From Candidatus Peribacteria bacterium RIFOXYB1_FULL_54_35 (GTDB taxonomy: Bacteria > Patescibacteriota > Gracilibacteria > Peribacterales > Peribacteraceae): 52,881 bases of DNA. Position numbers and translations under genes: made by a program. Numbering within the stretch: position 1 is the stretch's first letter; the number at the start of each line of letters is the position of its first letter. The DNA is taken from assembly GCA_001787755.1 (NCBI GenBank), contig MFYJ01000004.1, positions 906 to 53,786 of the forward strand. Reading direction: 5' to 3'. Of the stretch, positions 23,127-31,692 are shown in pieces. The notes beneath the pieces were generated by a model. The model made no database searches and was not told the origin of the DNA. It saw only the letters and a program-made list of their open reading frames with translations.

Positions 23127-25103
23127 ATGCCCCCTATTCAGTCCGTTGACGGCATTTCCTCCGAGGAAGAGCGGCAGGGTGCGCCGAGCAGTATGAAAGT
23201 GGTTGCGATGATGATTCTGCTCACCCCCTATATTATCTATGTTCTCTGGTGCGTATTCCTCATGTCGGTGCTTCCGAATCCCGAAGGAAAATATCAGGAA
23301 CTCATTTCCATTGGCACGCTCAGCGCGATGATCTTCGGGGCAATGCTCCTCCTCCTCGGTTTCGTGCTCGCGAAGCGCATTCTCAAGGCGCAGGATGTCT
23401 CGCAACAGGCGCGGCTTATTGGTGCTGCGAAGGTCATTGCTATTCTTGTTCCCGGTCTCGCACTGAGTGGCATTGTCGTTATCACCATTCCTCAGGAGCC
23501 GAAGCTCTCCATGGAAATTACCGAGCCTGCTGCTTCCAGTGAACTCATTGCACCCGTTGCTGTGACGTTCAGTCTGGAACAGGCGGAGAAAATTTTGCAG
23601 ATGCGTGGCCTGAAGGCTGCGAAGTATGCGTGGGATTTCGATGGCGATGGGGTGCTGAACGAAGAGACAGTGGGGCCCACTGCATCGGCGGTCTATGATA
23701 AGCAGGGCATTTACCAGGTTGTCGCTCGTATTTCTCTTTCTGATGGGTCGGAACGTCGCGTTGTACGGTCGTTGCCTATTCCCAAGGCGGTGTTTTCCAC
23801 TTCCCCCCTGAAACCCATTGTGGACGAACCTGTGCGTTTCAGCCTGGAACACCTGGATTCCAAGGAGAATCCCATTAAGGAAGTGAAGTGGGACTTTAAC
23901 AACGACGGCGAGATAGATGAGGTTTCCTCACAGGTTTCGACGATGTTCACGTTCCTGCGCGTGGGGAAGGAGACGGTCTCTGCCGAAATCACGTTCACGA
24001 ACCAGAGCCAGACTCGCATGGAGCGGGAGCTCACCATCCATCAGCCTGAACCGCTGCCGTTCCCGGTTCTCATCAATACGGAGCCCGAGTATCTCGTCAG
24101 TCCTGCTCCGTTCGGCGTGATTTTCACTGTGCAGACTGCGGAACCGCATTACGAAATCCTCTGGGATTTTGACGACGGAACGGATGCAGCCGGAGACCGG
24201 GTGGGACACACGTTCAAGCAAAAAGGCGTCTACCGTGTGGAAGCGGAAGTGCGTTCGATGAGCGGCAGCATCGCAAGGCTTTCGAAAACAGTGAATGTTG
24301 TGGAAGTGCTGCGTATCCCGGATTTGGATTTCGATGGGTTCCCGGAAGTGAAAGGGGACAAGATGTCCGCGGAAGTGCCGGTCACGGTCAATCTGACACC
24401 GCGTACGAGCCTGCCGCTGATTGATTTTTTCTGGGAGGCGCCCAAAGCGACAGTCGTGGAATCCACGGATACTACGCTCATTGCAACGTACCGCCGTCCA
24501 GGCAACTACATTATTACGCTCATCGGGAATGATCCATCCGGGAGCGTCATGCGCAGGCCGCTTTCCCTGGAGGTACTGCAGCCGAAGTCCGTTGTCACCA
24601 TGCGCATGAGTCCCGAGGGAGGAGTTGCACCGCTGCTCGTTCGGTTCGATGCATCTGAAACGGTGATTCCAGGCAAAGAGATTACGGGGTTCGAGTGGAC
24701 ATTCGGTGACGAGAAGAAGGCGCTTCCCCGGCAGGGAGGTGCTCAGGTGGAGTACCTGTTCGATACGCCGGGTACGTACAACATCACCCTCACGGCGTTC
24801 ACGACCAGTGGGGAGAAATTTAACCAGAACCGTACTATTGTCATCCGGGCACCCGTGCTGGATGCGTGCTTCACCACGAGCCGGACATCCGGCAAGGCGC
24901 CGCTCGGGGTGCGGTTTGATTTGTCTTGTTCCACTGGTGCCGCAACATCGAGGAAGTGGGATTTCGGAGATGGATCCCAGTCGGAAGAAGAGAATCCCAT
25001 TCATGTGTTTGAGAAACCGGGCACCTACACCATTGTGCTCCAGCTGCAGGATGCAGCGGGGAGCGTCAGTCGTGAAACTCTCCTCATTACCGCTGAGCCC
25101 TGA
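23127..25103 (+). CDS. membrane protein with tandem PKD domains
   Basis: The 658-residue product has three N-terminal membrane helices (about 27-52, 60-83, 98-120) and then a long extracytoplasmic region of five or six PKD (Ig-like) repeats. Each repeat shows the WDF(D/N)xDG or FGDG core and a later YxxxGxYxVxxxV strand: YAWDFDGDGVL, VKWDFNNDGEID, ILWDFDDGTDAA, FEWTFGDEKKA, RKWDFGDGSQS. PKD arrays form extended stalks or adhesion modules. Its TGA overlaps the start of the 30-residue gene downstream (TGATG), which suggests coupling. Confidence 0.88.
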   Translation: MPPIQSVDGISSEEERQGAPSSMKVVAMMILLTPYIIYVLWCVFLMSVLPNPEGKYQELISIGTLSAMIFGAMLLLLGFVLAKRILKAQDVSQQARLIGAAKVIAILVPGLALSGIVVITIPQEPKLSMEITEPAASSELIAPVAVTFSLEQAEKILQMRGLKAAKYAWDFDGDGVLNEETVGPTASAVYDKQGIYQVVARISLSDGSERRVVRSLPIPKAVFSTSPLKPIVDEPVRFSLEHLDSKENPIKEVKWDFNNDGEIDEVSSQVSTMFTFLRVGKETVSAEITFTNQSQTRMERELTIHQPEPLPFPVLINTEPEYLVSPAPFGVIFTVQTAEPHYEILWDFDDGTDAAGDRVGHTFKQKGVYRVEAEVRSMSGSIARLSKTVNVVEVLRIPDLDFDGFPEVKGDKMSAEVPVTVNLTPRTSLPLIDFFWEAPKATVVESTDTTLIATYRRPGNYIITLIGNDPSGSVMRRPLSLEVLQPKSVVTMRMSPEGGVAPLLVRFDASETVIPGKEITGFEWTFGDEKKALPRQGGAQVEYLFDTPGTYNITLTAFTTSGEKFNQNRTIVIRAPVLDACFTTSRTSGKAPLGVRFDLSCSTGAATSRKWDFGDGSQSEEENPIHVFEKPGTYTIVLQLQDAAGSVSRETLLITAEP

Positions 25104-25195
25104 TGAAACGGAAGAAGATGATTCGTCTTGTGGCTACTCTGGGCGTTATCGCCATTATCCTGGCGGCACTTCTGCCGGTGTTCAGCGCATTCTAG
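25103..25195 (+). CDS. 30-residue single-helix membrane peptide
   Basis: The frame MKRKKMIRLVATLGVI... ends in LLPVFSAF and has a basic start followed by one hydrophobic helix (about 8-28). Its ATG overlaps the TGA of the PKD gene (TGATG), giving translational coupling, and its last 4 bases overlap the convergent tsaD stop. The layout recalls small membrane proteins such as Prli42/DUF4044, but no family is claimed. An open frame of this length could arise by chance, though the basic-plus-helix design and coupling argue for a real gene. Confidence 0.5.
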   Translation: MKRKKMIRLVATLGVIAIILAALLPVFSAF

Positions 25196-26235
25196 ATCGG
25201 AGGTTCCTTACGTCTCTGGACGACGTCGGTGAGTGGGAGTGAGGCAGTGGTGAGGAACGGTGCATATGCGTCCTCCCCCAATTCGGAGGTGAGGAAGAAT
25301 GCTGCACTTGCTATCATGGCGGCGTTGTCTGTGCAGTACGCGAGGGACACGGGGAATCGGATCTTCCTGTTCCCGAATGCAGATTGCACCATGGTACGGA
25401 GTCTTGTGTTGGCAGAAACGCCTCCCACGACGTGGATTTCCTGTATATCAGGGTGTTTCGCGACAGCCCTTGTGAGCCGATCGAGCAGATGGTTGCAGAT
25501 AGCCAGCTCGTACGAAGCAGTGAGATCAGCGAGAACAGGTTTGCTGTCTCCATGGGGAAGATCACGTATCGTGTACTTCAGCGCTGTTTTCAGCCCGGAA
25601 AAGCTGAAGTCCAGTGTGTCTGTGTTGTGCAGGGGAAGAGGGAAGGGGAACGCCGCCGGATTTCCGTGCTTTCCTGTTCTCTCAATCGCGGGACCCCCGG
25701 GATAGGGGAGGCCGAGGAGAGCTGCTCCCTTATCGAATGCTTCCCCGGCTGCGTCGTCGCGGCTCCTCCCGAGGAGTATGCCTCTCGTATGGCTCATTCG
25801 GTACCACATGTCGCTGTGTCCGCCGGAAGCAGAGAGCGTGATGATGGGGAAGGCTGGTTCTTCTGCACACTCAAGCCAGGTGGAGGTGAGGTGTCCCAGC
25901 GTGTGATGCACGCCGATGAGTGGTTTGTGCCACAGGGAAGCGAGCGCGCGCGCGGCCGTTGTGCCGACGAGGAGTGATCCTGTGAGGCCGGGCCCTCTGG
26001 TTGTTGCGAGGGTGTGGATGGAGCGGAGGTCTGCTGCCGCATCGTCCAGTGCCTGGTGGATGACGGGGACAACGCACTCCACCTGCTTGCGCGCGGCTTC
26101 CTCTGGAATCACTCCTCCGGAGCGCTCGAAGGCGCTTCTGGATGACGCGATGACATTGCTGAAGACAGCGGTGCCATCCTCCACGATGGCAGCGGATGTT
26201 TCGTCGCAGGAAGTTTCGAGAGCAAGAATGCGCAT
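25192..26235 (-). CDS. tsaD: tRNA N6-adenosine threonylcarbamoyltransferase
   Basis: The 347-residue product is full-length TsaD (Kae1/YgjD), which transfers threonylcarbamoyl to A37 of ANN-decoding tRNAs. It opens MRILALETSCDETSAAIVEDG, carries the metal-binding HTLGH (about 113-117, the HMEGH site of most bacteria), SASGGHS and GEAFDKGAALLGLPYPGGPAIE, and ends with the VVGGVSANTRLR and CTDNAAMIA segments. The ATG at 26235 is preceded by TAGAAT with 8 nt between, so the mRNA is probably leaderless. Confidence 0.97.
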   Translation of the reverse strand: MRILALETSCDETSAAIVEDGTAVFSNVIASSRSAFERSGGVIPEEAARKQVECVVPVIHQALDDAAADLRSIHTLATTRGPGLTGSLLVGTTAARALASLWHKPLIGVHHTLGHLTSTWLECAEEPAFPIITLSASGGHSDMWYRMSHTRGILLGRSRDDAAGEAFDKGAALLGLPYPGGPAIERTGKHGNPAAFPFPLPLHNTDTLDFSFSGLKTALKYTIRDLPHGDSKPVLADLTASYELAICNHLLDRLTRAVAKHPDIQEIHVVGGVSANTRLRTMVQSAFGNRKIRFPVSLAYCTDNAAMIASAAFFLTSELGEDAYAPFLTTASLPLTDVVQRRKEPPI

Positions 26236-26243
26236 GGAAGGCG

Positions 26244-26249
26244 ATTCTA
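26244..26249 (-). promoter_or_regulatory. tsaD -10 box, leaderless spacing
   Basis: TAGAAT in the minus direction (26249-26244) ends 8 nt before the tsaD ATG and is preceded by CTG, as at the 21094 promoter. TTCATT lies 17 bp upstream as a weak -35. Confidence 0.6.
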
Positions 26250-26286
26250 CAGAAAAACTCTTAATAATGAAGCAGATGGGAGAATA

Positions 26287-26315
26287 TTGCTAAATTTAGT
26301 AAAATATTGTATAAT
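26287..26315 (+). promoter_or_regulatory. sortase promoter, leaderless spacing
   Basis: TTGCTA (26287-26292), a 17-bp A/T-rich spacer and consensus TATAAT (26310-26315) lie 7 nt before ATG 26323. Confidence 0.75.
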
Positions 26316-26322
26316 AATACTA

Positions 26323-27138
26323 ATGACACAAAGAAAGAGACGAGTTGTAGCCTCTATTTGCGCTTGCGGATCAGTAGTTGCATCTTTTGGCTTCTGGACT
26401 GCTGTTGTGAGCCGTTCGATGCTTGTTGAACAGGAGAGGAGTTTCCGGGAGGATCGGTCTCTGCCTGCTGTCTGGGATGGTGTGGTGCGAACGGTTGGAA
26501 GTGCTCTGGGGGGGGTAGCAGATACTCTTGCAGAGGTGGCAACGGAGCAGATGCACCTGGCCGCTTCTGCCGTTCAGGAGAATGCTGTACCCAGTGAAGT
26601 CTTAGGAGGTTCAGTTCCTTCAGGGGATACAGCAGCGAGCGATGCTGGCACATCAGAATTCTCGCAGTGGAACATCTCCTTCGCATACTCTCTTTCCATT
26701 CCCCATCTCGCTATCCGTACTCCTATCCTGAAGCCATCCATGCAGTACTGGATGTCACGGGAATGGAATCTCCTCGAGAAACAGATGCAGGTGGCGCTCA
26801 ATTCCGGCGCTGTGGCCTATCCTCATTCTGTTGCACCCGGTGAGAGAGGGAGCATCATCATCGCAGGACACAGCAGCCCGCCCAATCTGCGCGCTGCGCA
26901 GAGTGCGTATGGGAACGTATTTGCGCGTATACCGGAGCTCCGCGCAGGCGAGAGTATTTTTCTTTTTGCTGCCGGGGAAAAACTGGAATACAGAGTGCGT
27001 GATTCTGAAGTTGTTTCGTCTGCTGCAACAGAAATCCTGCATCAACAGGATCATGAGAACATTCTGAAGATTATCACCTGCTATCCGGTGGGGACTACGA
27101 AAGACCGAATTGTGGTGACAGCAGTGCTCGTGGAATAG
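26323..27138 (+). CDS. sortase family transpeptidase
   Basis: The 271-residue product has an N-terminal membrane helix (about 9-30), a Ser/Ala-rich linker (about 60-115) and a sortase domain. Catalytic residues are visible: His183 in IIIAGHSSPP, Cys253 in KIITCYPVGTTKDR and Arg262 in the same segment. Sortases cleave LPXTG-like signals and attach surface proteins to cell wall or to each other. I see no LPXTG motif in the exported proteins of this window, so its substrates are elsewhere or use another signal. ATG 26323 was chosen over the upstream in-frame start because the promoter lies between them. Confidence 0.9.
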   Translation: MTQRKRRVVASICACGSVVASFGFWTAVVSRSMLVEQERSFREDRSLPAVWDGVVRTVGSALGGVADTLAEVATEQMHLAASAVQENAVPSEVLGGSVPSGDTAASDAGTSEFSQWNISFAYSLSIPHLAIRTPILKPSMQYWMSREWNLLEKQMQVALNSGAVAYPHSVAPGERGSIIIAGHSSPPNLRAAQSAYGNVFARIPELRAGESIFLFAAGEKLEYRVRDSEVVSSAATEILHQQDHENILKIITCYPVGTTKDRIVVTAVLVE

Positions 27139-27219
27139 GACATTCACCAGGAGAGGACAGGATGCAGGCGCACACAACATTGTGAGGAGGAGTTCGTGGC
27201 TCTGGTGGAGAGCTGGTAG

Positions 27220-27225
27220 TACTAT
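27220..27225 (+). promoter_or_regulatory. -10 box of first GT4 gene, leaderless spacing
   Basis: TACTAT ends 7 nt before ATG 27233; no good -35 element is seen. Confidence 0.45.
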
Positions 27226-27232
27226 CGTGTCG

Positions 27233-28261
27233 ATGTCGCATGTCCTCTTCATTACTCGGAAACTCCGCGGGAAGGGGGGGATGCAGCAGTACACCCAGGA
27301 TCTCTTGGTAGCTTTCCAGGAAATTACTGGCGGCAACACAGTGCTTCTTGGTCCTCGGCGGCTTCTGCAGTATCCCTCTTTTCCTCTTTTGGCTCTCTGG
27401 CGGGGGGTACGTGCTGCGCGTCGCGGATACAGAGTTCATCTTGGGGATATGGCGCTTAGTCCTCTTGCAGTGGCGATTAAATTCTTCGTCCCCGGGGCGA
27501 AAATTACCGCAACAGCATTCGGGCTGGATGTTCTTCGCACACTTCCCTTCTACCAGTGGATGCTCCGATGGTCACTCCTCTCGCTCGATCGTGTCATTTG
27601 CATCAGCCATGCGACGGCAGATGCAGTGCATGCCAGGGGAGTTCTGCGGGAGAAAATCGTTATCATTCCCTGTGGCATTTGGATGGGTACTGAGGAGTGC
27701 GTGCGGAAGGGGAGGAGAGGGGAGCCTCGGCTCCTCACGGTCGGGCGTCTGGTTCCCCGGAAGGGTGTGGCATGGTTCCTTTCCGAGGTGCTCCCGCTCC
27801 TCCTTCAGGAGTATCCTCGCCTCCACTACACGGTCGTGGGGACAGGCCCGCAGGAAAAGTTGATCAAAAAAATTGTTCGGGAAAAGGGTCTGGAGGATGC
27901 GGTAACTCTTGCGGGGGCTGTGAGTGATAAGTGCCGCAATCAGCTTTTTGTAGAGTCGGATTGTTTCGTGGTACCCAATGTGCCCCGTGAAGCGGATATG
28001 GAGGGGTTTGGCATTGTCTGCATCGAAGCGAGCAGCAGGGGAGTGCCCGTCGTGGCTGCAAGGCTGGAGGGTCTTACAGAAGCTGTACAGGAGGGGGGGA
28101 CAGGGCTCTTCTTCCGGACTGGCGATGCGAAGGAGTGTGTGCGGTGCATCCGTTCCATGCTCACACAACCGCCTGATCCTCTGAGTGTTGCGCGAAGCAC
28201 ACGGGAACACTACAGCTGGCCGCAGCTTCTTCCTCGCCTCCGTGATGCGCTCTTCTCGTAA
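27233..28261 (+). CDS. glycosyltransferase family 4
   Basis: The 342-residue product is a GT-B retaining glycosyltransferase: RKLRGKGGMQQYTQDLL at the N-terminus (acceptor side), VICISHATADAV in the linker region, RLLTVGRLVPRKGV (~163-176) opening the C-terminal domain, and the donor-binding EADMEGFGIVCIEASSRGVPVVA (~250-272, the EX7E motif of GT4). It would move a nucleotide-activated sugar onto a glycan in the cytoplasm. Upstream in-frame codons to 27182 are ignored because the -10 box and the protein start fit ATG 27233. It overlaps the next GT4 gene by 17 bp. Confidence 0.92.
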   Translation: MSHVLFITRKLRGKGGMQQYTQDLLVAFQEITGGNTVLLGPRRLLQYPSFPLLALWRGVRAARRGYRVHLGDMALSPLAVAIKFFVPGAKITATAFGLDVLRTLPFYQWMLRWSLLSLDRVICISHATADAVHARGVLREKIVIIPCGIWMGTEECVRKGRRGEPRLLTVGRLVPRKGVAWFLSEVLPLLLQEYPRLHYTVVGTGPQEKLIKKIVREKGLEDAVTLAGAVSDKCRNQLFVESDCFVVPNVPREADMEGFGIVCIEASSRGVPVVAARLEGLTEAVQEGGTGLFFRTGDAKECVRCIRSMLTQPPDPLSVARSTREHYSWPQLLPRLRDALFS

Positions 28262-29327
28262 AATCGGCATCGTGAGTTGGGATTTTGATCCTCCCAAAGG
28301 GGGACTCGGGCGGACACTCATACATATGGCAGAAGTTCTCCGGAAACAGGGGTACGATGTGCGAACTCTCACGCCCTCCGGTGGCACAGATGTGATTGGT
28401 GGTTGGACGAAGCGTGGGGGGTTCCATCTCGCGTTCTCTGCTGTACTTTTCTTTTGTCTGCATCGCTGGATACGGCACACGAAAAGGGAAATTGTCTGTT
28501 TCCCCTGTGGTCCCGGTGGGGTATGGCTGCTGAAGAAACCGAAGGCCTGTACGACTGTTGCCATCGTCTACCACACATATACGCAGCAGATTCGTCTCGT
28601 TCCTGGTCAGTGGTGGAAACGCGCGTTCCTGCCTTTGGAACGGATTTCCCTCCGCAAGGCGGACGCTATTTTCTGCTACGCAACAGATACAAGAGACGTT
28701 CTCGTGCACGCGTATGGTTGTAAGCCCGACTGCGTGCATCTCCTTCCACAGCTTCTTGATCTGCATCCCTGGCTCGTGGCGCAGGGGGAGAAGGAACCAG
28801 GACTCTGTGTGTGCGTTGCACGCATGGAACAGCGGAAGGGCATCCGGTTTCTTGCGGTGCTCTGGCCTCATGTAAAGAAGCTCTGCCCGTCCGCGAAGCT
28901 CATTGTTGTCGGAGAGGGGATACAGGAGGGACGTATAGACCGTCTGGTTGCTCAGGAGCATCTTTCGGTGCAGAGGATTCCTTCACTCCCGTTGCGGGAT
29001 CTCATTGCTTTGGTGCGGCGTGCCGAACTCGTACTCTGCCCTTCGTACCTTGAGGGATTCGGTCTCACCGCACTGGAAGCTATGGCGGCCGGGACGCCGC
29101 TTCTTGCGAGTGGGACGGATGGACTCAGGTCTCTCATACGGCATGGGGAGACAGGATTCCTCCTTCCCGTTGCTGATCTCCCGGCGTGGTTGCACGCGGT
29201 ACAGGAGCTGCTTTCGCATCCGGAGGAAGGAACACGCGTTGCCGCCGCCGCTCGTACAGAGGTACAGCGGCGTTTTGCGGCAGAGGCTTCCATTCGGGCG
29301 TTACAGGAGCTCCTGGAAGCTCTATAA
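28245..29327 (+). CDS. glycosyltransferase family 4
   Basis: The 360-residue product is a second GT-B transferase: IGIVSWDFDPPKGGLGRTLIHMAEVL at the N-terminus, ADAIFCYATDTRDVLV mid-chain, CVCVARMEQRKGIRFL opening the donor domain, and PSYLEGFGLTALEAMAAGTPLLAS (EX7E motif). The ATG at 28245 lies inside the end of the previous gene (17 bp), which couples the two. Its stop codon is contained in the -10 box TATAAT of the next gene. Confidence 0.92.
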   Translation: MRSSRKIGIVSWDFDPPKGGLGRTLIHMAEVLRKQGYDVRTLTPSGGTDVIGGWTKRGGFHLAFSAVLFFCLHRWIRHTKREIVCFPCGPGGVWLLKKPKACTTVAIVYHTYTQQIRLVPGQWWKRAFLPLERISLRKADAIFCYATDTRDVLVHAYGCKPDCVHLLPQLLDLHPWLVAQGEKEPGLCVCVARMEQRKGIRFLAVLWPHVKKLCPSAKLIVVGEGIQEGRIDRLVAQEHLSVQRIPSLPLRDLIALVRRAELVLCPSYLEGFGLTALEAMAAGTPLLASGTDGLRSLIRHGETGFLLPVADLPAWLHAVQELLSHPEEGTRVAAAARTEVQRRFAAEASIRALQELLEAL

Positions 29328-29328
29328 T
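29323..29328 (+). promoter_or_regulatory. -10 box overlapping the GT4 stop codon
   Basis: Consensus TATAAT contains the TAA stop of the upstream gene and ends 9 nt before ATG 29338; GGGAA just before the ATG could also act as a weak ribosome site. Confidence 0.55.
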
Positions 29329-29337
29329 CATCGGGAA

Positions 29338-30777
29338 ATGTCTTCTCACAGTACAACGGCGAAGGTGACGCCCCTGACGGCTCTGGCTGCTTTCTTCCTG
29401 CTTCTCGTTGCGGTGAAGTTTCTGCTGCCCCTCTTCCTGTATGATCTTCCGCTCGGCTATGACCCGGGCATTTACCGGTACCTGTTTGTGCGGCATGCAG
29501 AGGGGTTCCCGCCGTTTGTGCTGGGAGAGATGGATACATGGGCTCATGCACATGCTCTGGGGCTTTTCATCTTCTCCACACTTCTCATTCGCGCTGGCCT
29601 CCCCGTCGATTGGCTGGTGGGTTGGCTTTGGAATGTGATGGCGATTGTGCTTGTCTGCGTTCTCGCGTGGGTGACTGCAAAGAGGGAAGGGAAAGCGGTT
29701 GGTGTTTGTGTGCTTCTTGCCGGCGTACTCTCCGTTCCGTATTTCGACGGATTCGCTGCCATGTACTGGAAGGCGTACCTCGCTCTTCTCTTCATGGTGC
29801 TGACGTTCCATCTCATGGACAGGAAATCCTGGTGGGCGGTGATACCGGCCATCTTCTGCCTTGCAACGCATAACCAGACAGGACTCCTCTTCGCGCTTGT
29901 CATGGGGACATGGTGGTTTCTGCTTGGATTGCGGTACCGGAAGCATCCCCAGTGGTGGAAGGCGACACTCGCTGGTGCCGTCGTTTTTGCTGTTGCTGTC
30001 CTCGTCTACCTGCCGGTCTGGCAGCAGGCGGTATGGGACCATGTGAAAGAGCTTTTCACTCTCTGGGGGGAGCATGCTCCTGCCGGTTCTTTCCCTCCGG
30101 GGCTCTTCTACCTGAAGATGAATTTTCTGCTTCTTCTGGCTGGTGCATGCGGTTTCCTCTGCACTCTGTACCGCGACCGTTCTGTGGCACCGTGGTCTTT
30201 GGCAGTGCTCTGGTCTGCTGCCTTCGTTCTCCTGAAACTCTTCTTCTACAGGCGTTTCTTCCTTCACTTCGATTTCTTCCTCCTCCCCTTCGCTGCGTAC
30301 GGTGTTGTTCTTCTGTGGAAGCGTTCTTCCCACGTCTTCTGGCATGTGCTTCTCGTTCTGCTCATCCTCGGGCAGTCCTACCTCTCCTACAATGTATTCC
30401 TGCTGCGCACACCGGATATCGACGAGGGGATGTTCGCAATTGTGGAGAGTGTTGAGAGTGCAGATCTCCCTGCTGACGCGTTCGTGGTGACGCTCGAAAA
30501 CAAGTCCACGACGTGGCTGCGCGGCTGGTTGCCGAACCATCGTGTTGCGGGTCCGGGACTCTTCAGCTACACGTGGCCGTTCCAAGACTGGGAACTGTTT
30601 CTCTACGGCACTCATGAGCAGCGCAGGGAGTTGCTGCAACGGCTTGAAGGTCCCGTGTACTTGTTGCTCACACCGCTGTTCTTCGAATACTACGGGGAAT
30701 TCGCTCAGAAGTTTGTTGAAGATCCTTGCTTCCAGAGGCTGGAAAATACCTCTCTGCTCAAGGTAACGTGTACCTGA
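29338..30777 (+). CDS. GT-C-like polytopic membrane protein
   Basis: The 479-residue product has about eleven transmembrane helices and, after the first, an extracytoplasmic loop containing YDLPLGYDPGIYRYLF with an acidic motif of GT-C type. The C-terminal 110 residues are a soluble extracytoplasmic domain (VESVESADLPADAFVVTLENKSTTWLRGW...). This is the general plan of polyprenyl-phosphate-dependent glycosyltransferases or polymerases. No specific family is claimed. It ends the three-gene glycosyltransferase set. Confidence 0.7.
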   Translation: MSSHSTTAKVTPLTALAAFFLLLVAVKFLLPLFLYDLPLGYDPGIYRYLFVRHAEGFPPFVLGEMDTWAHAHALGLFIFSTLLIRAGLPVDWLVGWLWNVMAIVLVCVLAWVTAKREGKAVGVCVLLAGVLSVPYFDGFAAMYWKAYLALLFMVLTFHLMDRKSWWAVIPAIFCLATHNQTGLLFALVMGTWWFLLGLRYRKHPQWWKATLAGAVVFAVAVLVYLPVWQQAVWDHVKELFTLWGEHAPAGSFPPGLFYLKMNFLLLLAGACGFLCTLYRDRSVAPWSLAVLWSAAFVLLKLFFYRRFFLHFDFFLLPFAAYGVVLLWKRSSHVFWHVLLVLLILGQSYLSYNVFLLRTPDIDEGMFAIVESVESADLPADAFVVTLENKSTTWLRGWLPNHRVAGPGLFSYTWPFQDWELFLYGTHEQRRELLQRLEGPVYLLLTPLFFEYYGEFAQKFVEDPCFQRLENTSLLKVTCT

Positions 30778-30827
30778 TACGGCTTCGCATTCTAAGAGTT
30801 AGTGGATGTGAAGTTTATTCTGTACTC

Positions 30828-30861
30828 AATATCGGCGAAGCGATCATGCTACGCCGATATT
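30828..30861. repeat. 10-bp inverted repeat upstream of lgt
   Basis: AATATCGGCG (30828-30837) and CGCCGATATT (30852-30861) are perfectly complementary, with an inner AGC/GCT pair. It may terminate the upstream transcript (no U run) or act as an operator near the lgt promoter. Confidence 0.6.
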
Positions 30862-30882
30862 CATAAAAGTAAGCCAACAATC

Positions 30883-30891
30883 TGCTAAGAT
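30883..30891 (+). promoter_or_regulatory. lgt extended -10 promoter, leaderless spacing
   Basis: TG-C-TAAGAT (30883-30891) is an extended -10 element that ends 6 nt before ATG 30898. Confidence 0.6.
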
Positions 30892-30897
30892 AACTTC

Positions 30898-31692
30898 ATG
30901 ATCGCGAAGTCGTATGACATGTTCTCCCTCTTCCCGAGTCGTCGCGTGGCGCTTGAGGTCTTCGGATTCCCCATCCATTGGTACGGCATCATGTACCTGC
31001 TTGCGTTCCTGCTCGCATACTTCCTCCTGCCCAGGCTCCAGAGACAGAGGGGTGTTTCGCTCCTGCGGGATGATTGGGCAACTGTTCTCTCCTGGGGGGT
31101 TATTGGTGTCCTCGTGGGGGGCAGGCTTGGATACGTGCTCTTCTACGCTCCGGAGCTCCTGCTCCGCGATCCACTGGAGGTCCTGAAAGTCTGGCATGGC
31201 GGCATGTCTTCCCATGGGGGATTCCTCGGTGTGCTGCTTGCTGTGGGCCTGTACCTCCGGCACCGCCGCTTGCCGCTGTTGCCGATTGCTGATCTTGCTG
31301 TTGTTCCGGTAGCGCTCGGGCTTGCACTGGGGCGCCTGGGGAACTTCATTAACCTCGAGCTCTACGGCACTGTTTCAGATCTCCCCTGGGCGATTGCCGT
31401 CCCCGGCGTCGAGGGCTTAAGACATCCGGCGCAGTTCTACGCCATGGGGAAAGATCTGCTCATTGCAGCAGTGTGCTACTGGCATCTCGTGCGCGTCCGG
31501 CCCGTGATTCCCGGACACACAACAGCACTCTTTCTCATGCTCTACGGAACGCTGAGATTCCTCGTGGAGTACGTGCGGGTGCAGGAGTATCCGCTCATTG
31601 ATTTTGGTGTTCTCTCCCTCTCCCGCGGTCAGTTACTCACTCTTCCTATTGTGCTCGTGGGCGTGGTGCTGTGGAGAGTGGCGCGGCGGTAA
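30898..31692 (+). CDS. lgt: prolipoprotein diacylglyceryl transferase
   Basis: The 264-residue product has seven hydrophobic helices and the Lgt signatures: FPIHWYGIMYLLAF near the N-terminus, WGVIGVLVGGRLGYVLFY, HGGMSSHGGFLG (~100-111) and the Lgt signature GLALGRLGNFINLELYG (~141-157). Lgt adds diacylglycerol to the lipobox cysteine, and at least five lipoproteins are encoded in this window. Its last 47 bp overlap the convergent RNase HII gene. Confidence 0.96.
   Translation: MIAKSYDMFSLFPSRRVALEVFGFPIHWYGIMYLLAFLLAYFLLPRLQRQRGVSLLRDDWATVLSWGVIGVLVGGRLGYVLFYAPELLLRDPLEVLKVWHGGMSSHGGFLGVLLAVGLYLRHRRLPLLPIADLAVVPVALGLALGRLGNFINLELYGTVSDLPWAIAVPGVEGLRHPAQFYAMGKDLLIAAVCYWHLVRVRPVIPGHTTALFLMLYGTLRFLVEYVRVQEYPLIDFGVLSLSRGQLLTLPIVLVGVVLWRVARR

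Noticed and set aside
30828-30861. Riboswitch upstream of lgt
   Set aside because: Only one 10-bp hairpin is present, and the lgt promoter lies downstream of it with leaderless spacing, so the hairpin is probably not in the lgt mRNA.
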